Source: Branchiostoma floridae (taxonomy: Eukaryota; Chordata; Leptocardii; Amphioxiformes; Branchiostomatidae). Taken from it: a stretch of 64,000 nt of DNA. The stretch is from contig NC_049989.1 of the NCBI RefSeq assembly GCF_000003815.2, positions 22,643,571 through 22,707,570 of the forward strand. The letters run 5' to 3'. Shown here piece after piece: positions 14,901 to 24,415 of the stretch. Positions within the stretch are counted from its first letter, which is position 1. Every line of letters begins with the position of its first letter. The notes under the pieces were generated by a model. The model saw only the letters and a program-made list of their open reading frames with translations. It was not told the DNA's origin and searched no databases. The translations under genes and the position numbers were made by a program.

Positions 14901-17900
14901 AAACACTAAACCATTATAACCTCACAGCTCAAGACTGGAGTCCAGTTATAAACACTAAACCATTATAACCTAACAGCTCCAGTTATAAATATAAAACCAT
15001 TATAACCTCACAACTCCAGTTAAATATAAAACCATTATAACCTCACAGCTTGAGTTATAAACAAAACTATTAGAACTTCACAGCTCCAGTTATAAACACA
15101 AAACTATTATAACCCCACAGCTCCAGTTATACATATCAGGGCTTGAAATACTTTTTTCTGCATACCTGCACTGGTGCAGGTAACATCGAAAATTACCTGC
15201 ACCACACAAATTTTACCTGCACCACTTTGAATTTAGGAAGAATGTATGATACCAAAAATTGTTGAGGAAACTTCAATATGTGGTAACAGTCAATGCAGCT
15301 AACAACAGTTCACATACACCTACATTATAGGACATTTACGTATAAAACCCAGTACATGGACCAGTGCAGGTTAGGTGCAGGTAGACACCAGAAATACCTG
15401 CACAGCTCCAATTTTACCTGCACTAACCTGCATATGCAGGTGGTATTTCGAGCCCTGCATATCACACCACTTTAACCTCACAGCTCCAGTTATAAACACA
15501 ACAGTCCCACAGAACCAACAGGACCTCACAGCTTTTTATACGCCTTTCAGCTGAGTAAACCTACAAATAGTACAATTCAAATGACCACACGGGACAGAAA
15601 CCAGCCTCCAGTTCAGAGCCTGAGATTCAGTAGGAGCTGTGCAGGTCAACAGGAGAAAAGCCAGTTGAATGACGTCCCCAAAATGGCTCCCAATCTGTCC
15701 TAATTAGCTTGATTGGACAGGCCATAACGAGGCCACTAATGTTTGTGTTACAGGGTGATTGTGCAACCCTCCTGGGGAAAAGTTATCAGTAAAACAGGCA
15801 ACACTTGAGCCCGAACAATGTGTACCTATAGGTGCCTACCTGTGCTGAAGGTGTGTTTACCTGTGCTAAAGGTGTGTTTACCTGTGCTAAAGGTGTGTGT
15901 TTACCTGTGCTAAAGGTGTGTATTTACCTGTGCTAAAGGTGTGTATTTACCTGTGCTAAAGGTGTGTATTTACCTGTGTGAAGCCATTTAGCCCCATACA
16001 GACAGCCCCTGGGGTGATGGAGCCCAGCCGTGAGGAAAATGGGGCGTTATTAACACCCCCCTGACAGAACTGTCGGCTCATCGCGACCCTGTAAAAGTTT
16101 CATGGCTGTTTGTCCATGACGGTGAGGTGTGAAATAAGCGGCCCACGAGCCAACATTAGTCCAAACAAACTGCTGTTTGCTCTCTGGTCTACAAATGCTT
16201 GGCCTATCTCAGAACCAAACACACTTCCGCCCCGGGACCAGCGCGGTTCGATCCCGGGCCGTCTGTGTTTGCCGAGGGGAACCCTTGGCTTGAACCCGCT
16301 GATAAGGGGGTAAGGGTGACAGGGACCCCCCATTCACGGCCTCGCTGATAACGGAGACCCTCCATTCACTGCTCCAATGATAACGGAGTCAGAGTGACAG
16401 AGACCCCCCCATACACGGCCCCGCTGATAAGGGGGTAAGAGTGACAGAGACCCCCCATACACGGCCTCGCTGATAACGGCATCAGAGTGACAGAGACCCC
16501 CCATACACGGCCTGCTCTATGTCACGGCCACTCCTGCCTATCTCTAACCACTGGACTGCACCATGCACACCTTTTAAATGGAAGCTACGCACTGATATCC
16601 CTGCCAGCCAAACTATGCACTTAACATGCTGGTCTGTCTGACACACGCTCCGCAGAGTTTGTTATTTGTTGGTCCTGTGAGGTACTTACACAACTTACTG
16701 CCGTGTTTGGGTGGGGATTCTTTCAGATTATTGAACTCCAGGAATCCGGCAGAGTACTACCTAACCTCGTTAGGCTGTAAGCCACCACAGGTAATTAAGC
16801 ATTTCTGTGAAGGTCTGCTCAGACGGCCATGATGCCGACAGGCTGGATAAACACTGGATAGCCGAGTTCTCTCCTCACTCGAGCTGAGCAAATATCCTGC
16901 CTCTGCTCTAAAGGCTTTTGTTCAGTTGTGTGGACAGTTTGAGCTGCTGCCATGTGGCACGGTCTCACACTGGGCAGGCTAAGTGTGTGTGTTAACTTAC
17001 TGTGTGGTGCGTTAGTGTGTGTGTGAACATGTTTGTGTGTGCGCACATGCGATGTGTTATAGGTGCGCACACACATACAGTCACTCACACACACACACAC
17101 ACACACATACACACACGTGTAGTACATGAACATGTGTTTCTCCCATCTATATGAACATAGACACAGGAATATATGTACACCATGTTTGTCTCACCTTTCC
17201 GTAATGGCCGAAGTAATTCTTGACATCTTCTAATACAGTGTTTGCTGACAGGCCTCCCACGAAGATTTTCTTGGTTCTTGTGACCATCTGGAACGAGAGA
17301 AGGAAAAAAATCATGAGGTCAGAGGTCAAGAGTGGCTTTTGCCTGAAGCTTGCAGCGTTATTGTAGCATTAACGAACATCACAGCAGAATTAACGACTCT
17401 CGTTAACATGAACATTCACAACAGGAAAAACGACTTTTATACCACAAATGAACTGATATTTTACGAGTTAGAAAAAGGAGAAATCTAAAGATTTGTTTTA
17501 GCAGTTCAACGACACGCAAGCTAACATGTTAAGTAGGTCGAACGGTTTAGTTCAGACAATGCATAGCATTAACCAGTGAGTGGCCTGGGGCTTTGTCCTA
17601 CAGGCCCTACCCTACAGGCTCTATCCTACAGGCCCTATCCTACTAATAGTACTATACAGGCCCTATCCTACAGGCCCTATCCTACAGGCCCTATCCTACA
17701 GTACAGGCTCCATCCTACAGGCTCTATCCTACTATACAGGCTCTATCCTACAACTGAGAAGACAGGTCAACACAATACCATGCAACACACGTTGGTCCAT
17801 ATAACACTGTACACCTGTACACAACATACAACATTTATGTTCCCTCAGATCGCACCGAATTTTGATGACGAGGGGGGGGGAGTTAGAGCTGTCCAGACGT

Positions 17901-20900
17901 AGGTTTGTAGAGGAACTATTATCCACTGGTCAGTCTAGGTTTGTTAGGTTTGGTGCAAGGAATTATTATCCACTGGTCAGTCGAGGTTTGTTAGGTTTGG
18001 TGCGAGGTTTGGCCAGAGGTTTGGTGTGAGGAATTATTATCCACTGACCAGTCTAGGGTTGTGGGGTTTTGCCTGAGGTTGGTCAGAGGAATTATTATCC
18101 GCTGCATGTAGAGCAGAAAGTGGCAGTAAGCTCTCCTGTGTTTGCGAGTGAATCAGGCCCACTGAACCCTGGCAGGGCGGGAAGAAAGCGTCTTTTGTTC
18201 CAAGTTTGGTTGCTTGCTATGATGTGCAGGGGATACAGGAGCCTTTGTGCCATTGTGCCATTATTCTGTTCTGACCCTCACAGTTTTCCCACACTGCCTT
18301 CCCGATTCAGCCCCGAATACTTGGGCATTAACCATGTTGGGCAGGGAACCAAATTAACTGTCTATAAAAGGTGTGTAACAAATAACAACGCAGCTTTTGG
18401 GCAGTTTGGGTGTAGCATGAGGGAAGCTGTATTTATCCTAACATTTTGGGAGTTTGGGTGTAGCATGAGGGAAGCTGTATTTATCCTAACATTTTGGGAG
18501 TTTGGGTGTAACACATGGAAAGCTGTATTTACCCTAACGTTTCTGGAGTTTGTGGGTAAAACATGGAAAGCAGTATTTATCCTAACGTTTCTGGAGTTTG
18601 TGGGTAACACATGGAAAGCAGTATTCACCAAAACGTTTCTGCAGTTTGAGAGGGAAGCTGTATTTATCCAATAAGTTCCGAGGAGGATGTGAAGTTGGTA
18701 AGATCCGGTTGGCTATCTGGTAAATCAGTGTGTAAATATAAACATGGTTCGGAGGTGTCTGGGCGAGAGGACCTGCCCCCCTCCCCCTGCCCCCTGAGCT
18801 GACCTGTGCCCCCCGTTTTGTCCTCCCCCCTGTAACAAGCCTGTAAGGGTGGCCTACTTCCTGAGGTGTGGGTTTCTGTGTAAGGTTACAGGCCGGCTAT
18901 CCAGGCGATGCCCGGTAAGGCATGAGTGGGTCTGAATGCACACAGTAACCCGCGCTAACCCAAGCTAACACCGCACACATTGTACGGTTGCTACCGAGCC
19001 CCGATCCAGCCTGGAATTCAGCTGTCAAACTGGGCGTTCAGAGGCTTTTAGCCGGCTAAAGTCCACCAAACAGGACGTATTTCTGCGGGCAGCGCGGCTT
19101 GTTTCTGTCAGCCGGGACAAGATGGCCGGCCGCTGTAAGGAGACACCGAGTCTTTTCTCCGGGCCGATCGCACAATTTCTGGGGCACAAATTTCTGTTTG
19201 GATTCAGGGCGAGGCGTGTGAAACTTTAGGCGCTCAGGTCAACTCTTTTCTGTGCAGGTTTCCTGCCGAATTTCCCACCGAAAACACCACAAAAATGTGT
19301 ACACAACATCACCATCACGAAACCCGACCCCGGCACTAAAAATCACGGCCAAACACGACTTCTAGTAAAACTGAGAATCGGGAAAATGGGGGCAAATATC
19401 GGCTATCGCGGCATGTTTGTTTTGCACTCGTGTATGTCAAACCCGGTGCGACCCCAGGGACCCAGGAACATCGGCAATCTACTGCACGAAAACAAAGGGC
19501 CGGGTCCAGACTTATCAACACACAACTACACAACAACAACAGTCTCACAGAAATAACTACTGACAAATCTTACCTTGGGTTGTGCTCTTCTGGGGAAAGC
19601 AACTTTTGGGTCAATCTGTGAGAAAGGGGAAATAAAAACGGAGTGAGTTTTCACCGAGCGGAGTCTAGAACTGCCCGAGTCTTTGTGCGAGTAAAATTCA
19701 ATTAACGTCTCGCCGGGGAAAAATAATTACAAAATTCTTACAGCTACTGCATATCCATGGTGGGAGATCTTGGCAACCGGCATTAATATTCACAAAGTTT
19801 CGGGAGAAGCGAGAAAAGAGTTCAATTATTCAGGAGCGATCCGTGCGTCCGTATCTGTGCACCCAAGCGAGACGCATAGCGGTGTGTACATGTACTTCTG
19901 CACAAATCTTTACACTTCATGCAAAACTTTCCTCTAACGCAGCCAAGAAAAGTGTTTTGTGTCTGAAGACTTGTCAGGAAATTAGGAGGTACGTCTGTGC
20001 ACGGTGTAAACATGCCCGGCATGGCACGCCGGTCGCCAGTTGGGGTTTGTCACACTTTCAGAAATTGACACATCAAGCAAAATGTAGCACAAGAAATTAG
20101 GTGAGTTTATATATAAATACATCTTATCTAACGTACAAAATATGGCAAGTATCACAATTGCAGCAGCAAAGTAAGTAAAGGGTGTGTGTAAATACGGGGG
20201 AAATCGGAACTACAGTACTAACCGTTTTGGAATCTAGCTCATGCTTGCTAACGGCTAACACTTTATCTACACTAGCGGGGTCCCTGAAAGTCACGAAGCC
20301 GAAACCTCTGTACGAGAAAAGAGACAACAAAACATGGAAACAAAATTAGTACAAACGCACTGCAACAATGGAAATCTGGCCCTAGCTGGACTAGAAAACT
20401 ACACTTCTTTCACACAACTGAACAATTACAACAGCAGAAATGTCAGACGTGGCACAGCATGCGGAATCGCCAGGAGTTGGTCTATGTGACGTGCTTGTTT
20501 CAGTGTTTTGTATAGTCGTGAGCACCGCAAAATGTAGTCAGTGTATCAACTTGACTAGTCTGACAACTACGATAGTTGGAGTCGGAAACAATCAATGGTT
20601 TTTGTGGGAGGGCAGAGAAAAACAAAGCTCACCTCGATCTGCGGGTGACTGGATCTTTCATCACCATACATTCCTTGATTTCTCCGTACTTGCAAAAGTA
20701 TTCTCTAAGGCTATCTGCAAGGGGCGAGAGAGAAGCGAGTAGGTTAGTTACGTACACATTAGCCTCCATTTTGGAAAACGATTGGGGATTTTGAAATCGG
20801 CGCACAGTTCGAGTCGGCATGAATATCCACGATCGGACGCAAACTTACCTGCTGTGGTTTGCCAGCTCAACCCCCCTATGAACATTTTCCTGCAAAACAA

Positions 20901-21366
20901 GAGAAGTTAGACGTTAGCGAGTAGTTTGCGCAGGGCTGTAGGAGTTGCTAGTTTGGTGTCCGGAGGGACAGTACTAGCCGGTAACCCGGGACGGACCGTC
21001 CTAACGTCCCGCTGCACGTAAACACACGGGATCGGTGCTGAAGCCGGGGCTATCGGCAGAAGGCACAGAACTCTCACGCACAAAACACACAGCCGGCCTG
21101 CAGTCCTGCCGCACACGGGACGGCCGGCTCACGGGGCCCCCACAAACCCGAGCCACCGACGGACGGCCATCTTGGAAGCCGGCGTCCCGGCCCCCCCGGC
21201 CGTACCGCATCGGCCTGTCGCCGCCGGCCCGCTTCGCCGCCAAACGGCGCCGAACCTTCAGGCAAACCCGCTCCCCTCCCCGACAACCTGGCCGGCGTAC
21301 TCACCCTGGGTCGTTTGCTTCATCGTTGGGGCTGTTTGCGGAGGTTTGCTGGCTTTGTCCGTCCAT
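5852..21366 (-). CDS. msi: Musashi-type RNA-binding protein, 5' half (7 coding exons; continues off the left edge)
   Basis: Musashi proteins bind single-stranded UAG-type motifs in mRNA through two RRM domains and control translation in neural and stem cells. Seven exons join in frame from minus-strand coordinates 21366-21305, 20889-20849, 20714-20633, 20307-20223, 19615-19574, 17287-17195 and 5900-5852, giving 151 residues plus a split glycine codon. RRM1 spans about residues 22-98, with RNP2 MFIGGL (23-28) and RNP1 RGFGFVTF (62-69). The linker [14 protein letters not shown] leads to RRM2, with RNP2 IFVGGL (112-117). The second RNP1 and the C-terminal half are not in the window. All six internal introns are GT-AG: 415, 134, 325, 607, 2286 and 11294 bp. 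Two in-frame TAG codons 6-12 bases upstream of the ATG support this start. The N terminus ([14 protein letters not shown]) is closer to vertebrate Msi2 than to Drosophila Musashi. Family assignment is near certain; paralogue naming is inference. Confidence 0.96.
6590..6870. repeat. Diverged repeat of CCCAACACACATGGCTGC
   Basis: Blocks with CTCCCAACAAACTCTCC, CCCAACACACATGGCTGC and ATACACCAGTATTAC recur irregularly up to the N gap. Confidence 0.6.
6906..7005. other. Assembly gap (100 N)
   Basis: Exactly 100 N, the usual placeholder for unknown length. It lies inside Musashi intron 6. Confidence 0.99.
7006..8295. other. Low-repeat intron 6 DNA
   Basis: No exon or RNA gene was seen. Short C-rich runs at 7365-7380 and 7410-7425. 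Confidence 0.5.
8299..8530. repeat. 74-bp tandem repeat, about 3 copies
   Basis: Units start GGCGGCAAACAGAGAAACAA. They carry the near-palindrome TACTACGGTATAAAG / TATACGGTATAGACGTC. The third copy is more diverged. Confidence 0.7.
8531..9638. other. Low-repeat intron 6 DNA
   Basis: A 154-codon plus-strand open frame (9218-9682) has no recognisable domain and runs into the next repeat, so I do not call it a gene. Confidence 0.45.
9640..9740. repeat. 40-bp tandem repeat, 2.5 copies
   Basis: Units start TAGGTCTCACTTCCTGACTA. The first two are identical; the third begins to diverge. Confidence 0.85.
10160..10512. repeat. 29-bp minisatellite, about 11 copies
   Basis: The core is ACTGTCACCAGCCTGGGACA with CCCACGTA or CCCACGGA between. 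Two units carry an extra AGGGCTGGAAACA. Confidence 0.85.
10855..11170. repeat. Simple repeats: CACAACCTACAA words, then CTGCTTCAAGTTCAA units
   Basis: The first part is irregular (10855-11090). The second (11098-11165) has three regular units with ACAACCTGCTTCAAGTTCAA. Confidence 0.65.
11362..11510. repeat. 36-bp minisatellite, 4 copies
   Basis: The core is TGGTTACAGTGTAGCACTTC followed by CTAAACACATG. The unit length is a multiple of three, so the open frame here is a repeat artefact. Confidence 0.8.
11640..11890. repeat. Diverged minisatellite, about 36-38 bp
   Basis: Units carry CCAAACACATGCTAACAACA and TTATAGGTGCTTCA. They share AAACACATGCTAAC with the preceding array, so both may come from one ancestor. 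Confidence 0.7.
11891..12440. other. Low-repeat intron 6 DNA
   Basis: There is a small local duplication of CAGGGACAAG-CTCTGTCACAG at 11947-12000. Nothing else was recognised. Confidence 0.5.
12455..12905. repeat. 49-bp minisatellite, about 9 copies
   Basis: The core is GCAAAACTCTGGGAACAGTT. Units alternate between TGTGCGG, TGTGTGG, TGTACAG and TGTACGG variants. The period is 1 mod 3 and no frame holds a stop, which creates long false open frames in all three frames. Confidence 0.9.
12906..13575. other. Low-repeat intron 6 DNA with TACATGTATCTGCCCC words
   Basis: Three dispersed copies of GTACATGTATCTGCCCC near 13269-13385 form a loose repeat. No exon was seen. Confidence 0.5.
13579..13852. 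repeat. 12-bp minisatellite, about 22 copies
   Basis: The unit is TGCGTATGTACC, with a few TGTGTATGTACC variants and phase breaks near 13645 and at the 3' end. It is open in all six frames and gives only low-complexity peptides. Confidence 0.95.
13860..14775. other. Low-repeat intron 6 DNA
   Basis: No feature was recognised. Confidence 0.5.
14780..15136. repeat. Minisatellite, about 37 bp, left part (interrupted by a transposon)
   Basis: Units carry ACCTCACAGCTCCAGTTATA followed by AACACAAAACTATTATA. Some units have an additional AAGACTGGAGT insert. It resumes after the hAT-like element. Confidence 0.85.
15137..15457. mobile_element. hAT-like nonautonomous DNA transposon, about 321 bp
   Basis: The ends are CAGGGCTTGAAATAC at 15137 and the reverse complement of CAGGGCTCGAAATAC ending at 15457, with one mismatch. 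Ends starting CAGGG are typical of hAT elements. CATATC occurs directly at both boundaries (15132-15137 and 15458-15463, the left copy sharing its last C with the end), suggesting a target duplication, although hAT duplications are normally 8 bp. The interior carries many TACCTGCAC/GTGCAGGTA words in both orientations and no coding frame. It interrupts a minisatellite. Confidence 0.65.
15458..15540. repeat. Minisatellite, right part after the transposon
   Basis: Contains TAACCTCACAGCTCCAGTTA, identical to the core of the array left of the element, then decays. Confidence 0.8.
15838..15976. repeat. 22-bp minisatellite, 6-7 copies
   Basis: The core is TTACCTGTGCTAAAGGTGTG. Confidence 0.9.
16300..16510. 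repeat. Minisatellite, about 45-60 bp, 4-5 copies
   Basis: Units carry GTGACAGAGACCCCCCATAC followed by ACGGCCTCGCTGATAA. Confidence 0.75.
16980..17116. repeat. GT/CA-rich microsatellite
   Basis: GTGTGT-rich from 16982, then a (CA)n run at about 17082-17112, just 80 bp from Musashi exon 6. Confidence 0.85.
17195..17287 (-). CDS. msi: Musashi exon 6 (RRM2 start, RNP2)
   Basis: A 93-bp phase-0 exon encoding residues 105-135, beginning [17 protein letters not shown] and ending NYFGHYGK. It carries RNP2 (IFVGGL) of RRM2. Acceptor CTCGTTCCAG, donor GTGAGA. The substitution FGHYGK for the vertebrate FEQFGK is conservative in an RRM helix-strand turn. Confidence 0.96.
17600..17755. repeat. 14-bp minisatellite, about 10 copies
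   Basis: The unit is TACAGGCCCTATCC, with TACAGGCTCTATCC variants. Confidence 0.9.
17905..18105. repeat. Minisatellite, about 45-55 bp, 4 copies
   Basis: Units carry GGAATTATTATCCACTGGTC and AGGTTTGTTAGGTTTGGTG. Confidence 0.75.
18400..18670. repeat. 48-bp minisatellite, about 5 copies
   Basis: The core is GGAAGCTGTATTTATCCTAA. Period 48 keeps a frame open, giving false open frames on both strands. Confidence 0.85.
18690..19570. other. Low-repeat intron 5 DNA
   Basis: C-rich at 18775-18830. Nothing recognised. Confidence 0.5.
19574..19615 (-). CDS. msi: Musashi exon 5 (inter-RRM linker micro-exon)
   Basis: A 42-bp exon encoding exactly [14 protein letters not shown] (residues 91-104), the end of RRM1 and the linker that is nearly invariant in Musashi proteins. 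Acceptor TTTCTCACAG, donor GTAAGA, phase 0 on both sides. Being in frame at both ends, it could be skipped without a frameshift, but nothing here shows that it is. Confidence 0.95.
20223..20307 (-). CDS. msi: Musashi exon 4 (RRM1 RNP1)
   Basis: Encodes the last base of Arg62 and then [28 protein letters not shown] (residues 63-90). It carries the aromatic RNP1 residues F64, F66 and F69 that stack on RNA bases. Acceptor CTCGTACAG, donor GTTAGT, out phase 0. Confidence 0.96.
20633..20714 (-). CDS. msi: Musashi exon 3 (RRM1 middle)
   Basis: Encodes [20 protein letters not shown] and the following DPVTRRSR (residues 35-62, with split codons at both ends). This is helix 1 and strands 2-3 of RRM1. 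Acceptor CCCCTTGCAG, donor GTGAGC. The exon leaves in phase 2. Confidence 0.96.
20849..20889 (-). CDS. msi: Musashi exon 2 (RRM1 start, RNP2)
   Basis: A 41-bp exon encoding [14 protein letters not shown], the first beta strand and RNP2 motif of RRM1. It is preceded by a TTGTTTTGCAG acceptor and followed by a GTAAGT donor. It is too short to appear as an open frame on its own and was placed by splice phase (in phase 2, out phase 1) and family identity. Confidence 0.95.
21305..21366 (-). CDS. msi: Musashi exon 1 (start codon)
   Basis: Encodes residues 1-20 plus two bases of Gly21: a polar N-terminal tail rich in Q, S, N and D, as in other Musashi proteins. The ATG is at 21366-21364, with TAG TAG in frame just upstream. 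The donor GTGAGT follows at 21304-21299. The exon ends in phase 2, which matches exon 2 exactly. Confidence 0.93.
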
Positions 21367-21560
21367 GTCTACACGCTACTAAGCCCGCTACAAACGGAGT
21401 GAGTGAGTGGGGCTGTGCGTGCTAACGGCGGGGACACGTGGGTTCAGGGGCAGCGGCCGCCCATTGGCCCGCCGTGGGTGGGCATGGCGCGAACTCACAA
21501 AGGCGCCAACACCACTGATTGACAGGCCAGGGACACCTCCCATTGGCCTGAAGGGCGTTG
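21367..21560 (-). promoter_or_regulatory. Presumed Musashi 5' UTR and promoter, CpG-rich, with two CCAAT boxes
   Basis: The DNA from about 20950 to 21560 is GC-rich with many CpG, unlike the introns. On the gene's strand, CCAAT occurs at 21467-21463 and 21546-21542, about 100 and 180 bases upstream of the ATG. CCAAT boxes bind NF-Y in TATA-less promoters. I saw no TATA box and cannot place the transcription start. Confidence 0.5.
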
Positions 21561-21941
21561 CCTGGCAACATGACATCATGCTGACCTCTGATCCCTACAA
21601 ACCCCGCCTTTTGTCCTGACATTGCGGCCCCTCCCAAACCTGACAGAGATACACAGCGGTCACGAGGGGCGCGGGAATTCAAATATTTTCGCAAAATGAA
21701 TTATGAAACAGGCTTTCCCCTGATATATCATGGGTACCGAATCCTCTGTTTTGATGACGTCATTTCCAAACGATAGGACGAAGCCGCGCCCATTCCGTGT
21801 AGCCCCGCCCATCATTATGCCCATATTTGGCAGGGTGAAATCTATTACTCCATAACAAGGTGACTTTACGGCGTGAGGTGCCTGGGGAAATGCGTCCACA
21901 TAAGCCAGCCTAGCGCAGAAAAACTCTGATCTCAACGGAAG

Positions 21942-21975
21942 ATGTCGAAATTACGGGTGGCATCCGGTCTCTCAG
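21942..21975 (+). CDS. Weak candidate first exon facing away from Musashi
   Basis: An ATG with A at -3 opens a 34-base stretch, MSKLRVASGLS plus one base, followed by a CAG/GTAAAA donor-like site. It lies about 580 bp upstream of the Musashi ATG on the opposite strand, where a divergent gene could start. No family is recognised and no downstream exon was found, so it could easily be chance. Confidence 0.14.
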
Positions 21976-22143
21976 GTAAAAACGCGGGGCATGTGGGAAT
22001 AAACAATGGAACCTGCACCGCACAAAGGCCGTTATCAGGCCGATCTGGCGAGACAAAGGCGCAGATTGAGCAGGGTTAATGGCGAGTTAGCCGCCGATTA
22101 CGGGTAAGGTGTAGTGTGTCGGCTGCTGCATGTCCTCTAGCGT

Positions 22144-22419
22144 CTAACACAAGGAGAAACTACCCCCCCCCTCCACACACACACCACATAACTCTTCAGA
22201 ACCCACATTTATCTTGAAAACAAATGGAGTATTTGACGACTCAGTGCCAAACTGATTTCTGAGGGAGCCAATAAGCAAGACCAGTCCATCATCCTGACGT
22301 GCACGCTGTAAATCATAAAAACGGGCCGCTGCAGAAAACAAATCATCATCACACGCCAGATCAGCTTCAAAACAAGTTGATAGATCCTTCACTTTATTTT
22401 TACCTTGAGCGTACTTCAA
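22144..22419 (-). other. Unrecognised 91-residue open frame in low-repeat DNA
   Basis: The frame has a fairly protein-like composition: acidic patch DLACDDDLFSAAARFYDL, then LVLLIGSLRNQFG, ending CGVCVEGGGSFSLC. It is not built from a tandem repeat. No domain, acceptor or donor is convincing. It may be a fragment of a transposable element, a pseudogene or chance. Confidence 0.2.
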
Positions 22420-22439
22420 ACATCCGCATAGCGGGGGAT

Positions 22440-23030
22440 TTTGATCGGTTTTGACTCGTCAGAAGGGTACGTTAATCCAACCTAGCTGCTCAAAACGCGG
22501 TGACTTCCATCCTCACAGAGACGCAGAAAATAGATGCTCTGAAGCGCAATGACGTTTTAAATTGATTGCAACTATTTCATCGCGATGCAATTCGGGGTAA
22601 GGGAGGAGATGACCTTGCTCAAGGTGGATTGCTTTAATTGATGACGAAATCCTTTATTATGCTCTGGCCAATGGGCTAAGTACAAAAATGTATTGGCAAT
22701 GGGAACATAGTTGCAAATTGCAACGTGTCTAACGTATGTTTCAATGTTGATGGTCGGTTATCGAAGAAAAAAAAATTCTGTTTACATTTCAAGGACTTCA
22801 CAATAAAACCACTCGCAATATGACCATTTCAAATTTGCAAACCCGTGTCAGTATACGCGTATCCCCCAATGCAGCCCAGCACAAGTGTTGTGTAAAGTTG
22901 TTACCAATCTCCAAGCAGATGTTCGGGAGCCTAACGTTCTCTGACTTTCCTGACTTCCCCTCGCGCCATGTCAGACTAGTCAGAAATCAGTCGAATTTCC
23001 ACCCCGCGTCTGCTTGACTCCTGTGGTAGG
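22440..23030. other. Low-repeat intergenic DNA
   Basis: No gene was seen. One copy of the dispersed word CTCCAAGCAGATGT lies at 22909-22922. Confidence 0.5.
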
Positions 23031-23035
23031 TCCTG

Positions 23036-23107
23036 ATGTTGCGTGTTGCGCGTGTGTTACGTGTGTGTTGCGTGTGTGTTGCGTGTGTGTTACGTGTGTG
23101 TTACGTG
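23036..23107. repeat. 10-bp minisatellite, 6-7 copies
   Basis: The unit is TGCGTGTGTG, alternating with TACGTGTGTG. Confidence 0.85.
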
Positions 23108-23379
23108 GTGACTCATCATCAACTTGCCCAACTAACATCGCATAGTCAATCTACCGGGGCACGTTACGAGAGTCCACCCTACATCTGCTTGGACAGATTG
23201 TTAACGTTGGAAATAATTATAACCCTCATCAAGCCAGATTAACATAGCACAGCCAACATCTCTCTCTCTCTATCTCTCTCTTTCAGTCAGTATAATATAT
23301 AATAACATTATAATAATATAACATAATAATAATGATATATACATCTGCTCGGTATTAAACGTTAGATATACAGTAACAT

Positions 23380-23752
23380 CTAGTCCACCCCACATCTGCT
23401 CGGTAACGTTAGAATGGTTAGATACAACCTCTAGTCCACCCCACATCTGCTCGGTAACGTTAGATATAATCTCTAGTCTACCCCACTCATGCTCGGCAAC
23501 GTTAGGTATAACCTCTAGTCCACCCCACATCTGCTCGGTAACGTTAGATGTAACCTCTAGTCCACCCTACATCTGCTCGGTAACGTTAGATGTAACCTCT
23601 AGTCCACCCTACATCTGCTCGGTAACGTTAGATATAACCTCTAGTCCACCCAACATCTGCTCGGTAACGTTAGACATAACCTCTAGTCCACCCCACATCT
23701 GCTCGGTAACGTTAGATGTAACCTCTAGTCCACCCACAACGTTAGATGTAAC
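23380..23752. repeat. 42-bp minisatellite, about 9 copies
   Basis: The core is CATCTGCTCGGTAACGTTAG, with ACCTCTAGTCCACCC following. Period measured as 42 at 23531 and 23573. The reverse complement of CCCCACATCTGCT matches the dispersed CAAGCAGATGTGGGG word. Confidence 0.9.
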
Positions 23753-24200
23753 ATGATCAAGCCAGATCAAAATTGCCCAGCCAATCTATAGCCACCCTCC
23801 TTCCCGGTCTTTCTTCGACCTTGAAGGCTTCACTCCACGACCTTGACCTCTGCCCCTGCTGCCCCGTGACGTCATGGACAGTAGAATGTATCACATTACA
23901 GTTTCTGATAAAGCCGTGTATGGAGTACAGATACAGCAAAGGGCAGACGGAGGCCGCTCTCGGTGCAGAGGTCAGACCCTGGCTTCTTTTCTGGTATTTT
24001 GTGGGGTTTCTTGGTGCTTTACGTACTGTTTTGTTTTCCGTTTGTCAATTAGGTAAACCCCCGGCTCGACCTTGGGATGTCGGACAAAAAGAGAACACCT
24101 GACAGAAAGCCCGACAAAAGCGCCTGACAGTAAAAGGCGTCAAAAGTAAGTCACAGCCTAACCTCTGCTCGGAGCCGTTGGAGGGTAGTCTTCAAGCAGA
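23753..24200. other. Low-repeat intergenic DNA
   Basis: No gene was recognised. A CRE-type TGACGTCA lies at about 23868. Confidence 0.45.
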
Positions 24201-24204
24201 TGTG

Positions 24205-24415
24205 GGGAGGGAAGTTTCTCCACCAGGCCTTCATACGGGGGTATTTATAGCCTCCACCAGGCCTTCCTACGGGGGTACGTATAGCCTCCACCAGGCCTTC
24301 CTACGGGGGTATATATAGCCTCCACCAGGCATTAGTACTCGGATATGTATAGCCTCCACCAGGCCTTCCTACGGGGGTATGTATAGCCTCCACTAGGCCT
24401 TCCTACGGGAATGAA
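24205..24415. repeat. 34-bp minisatellite, about 6 copies
   Basis: The core is CTCCACCAGGCCTTCCTACG followed by GGGGTATGTATAG. Confidence 0.9.

Noticed and set aside
16225-16310. tRNA-like box B (GCGGTTCGATCCCGGGC) near 16245
   Set aside because: No box A at a suitable distance on either strand and no cloverleaf.
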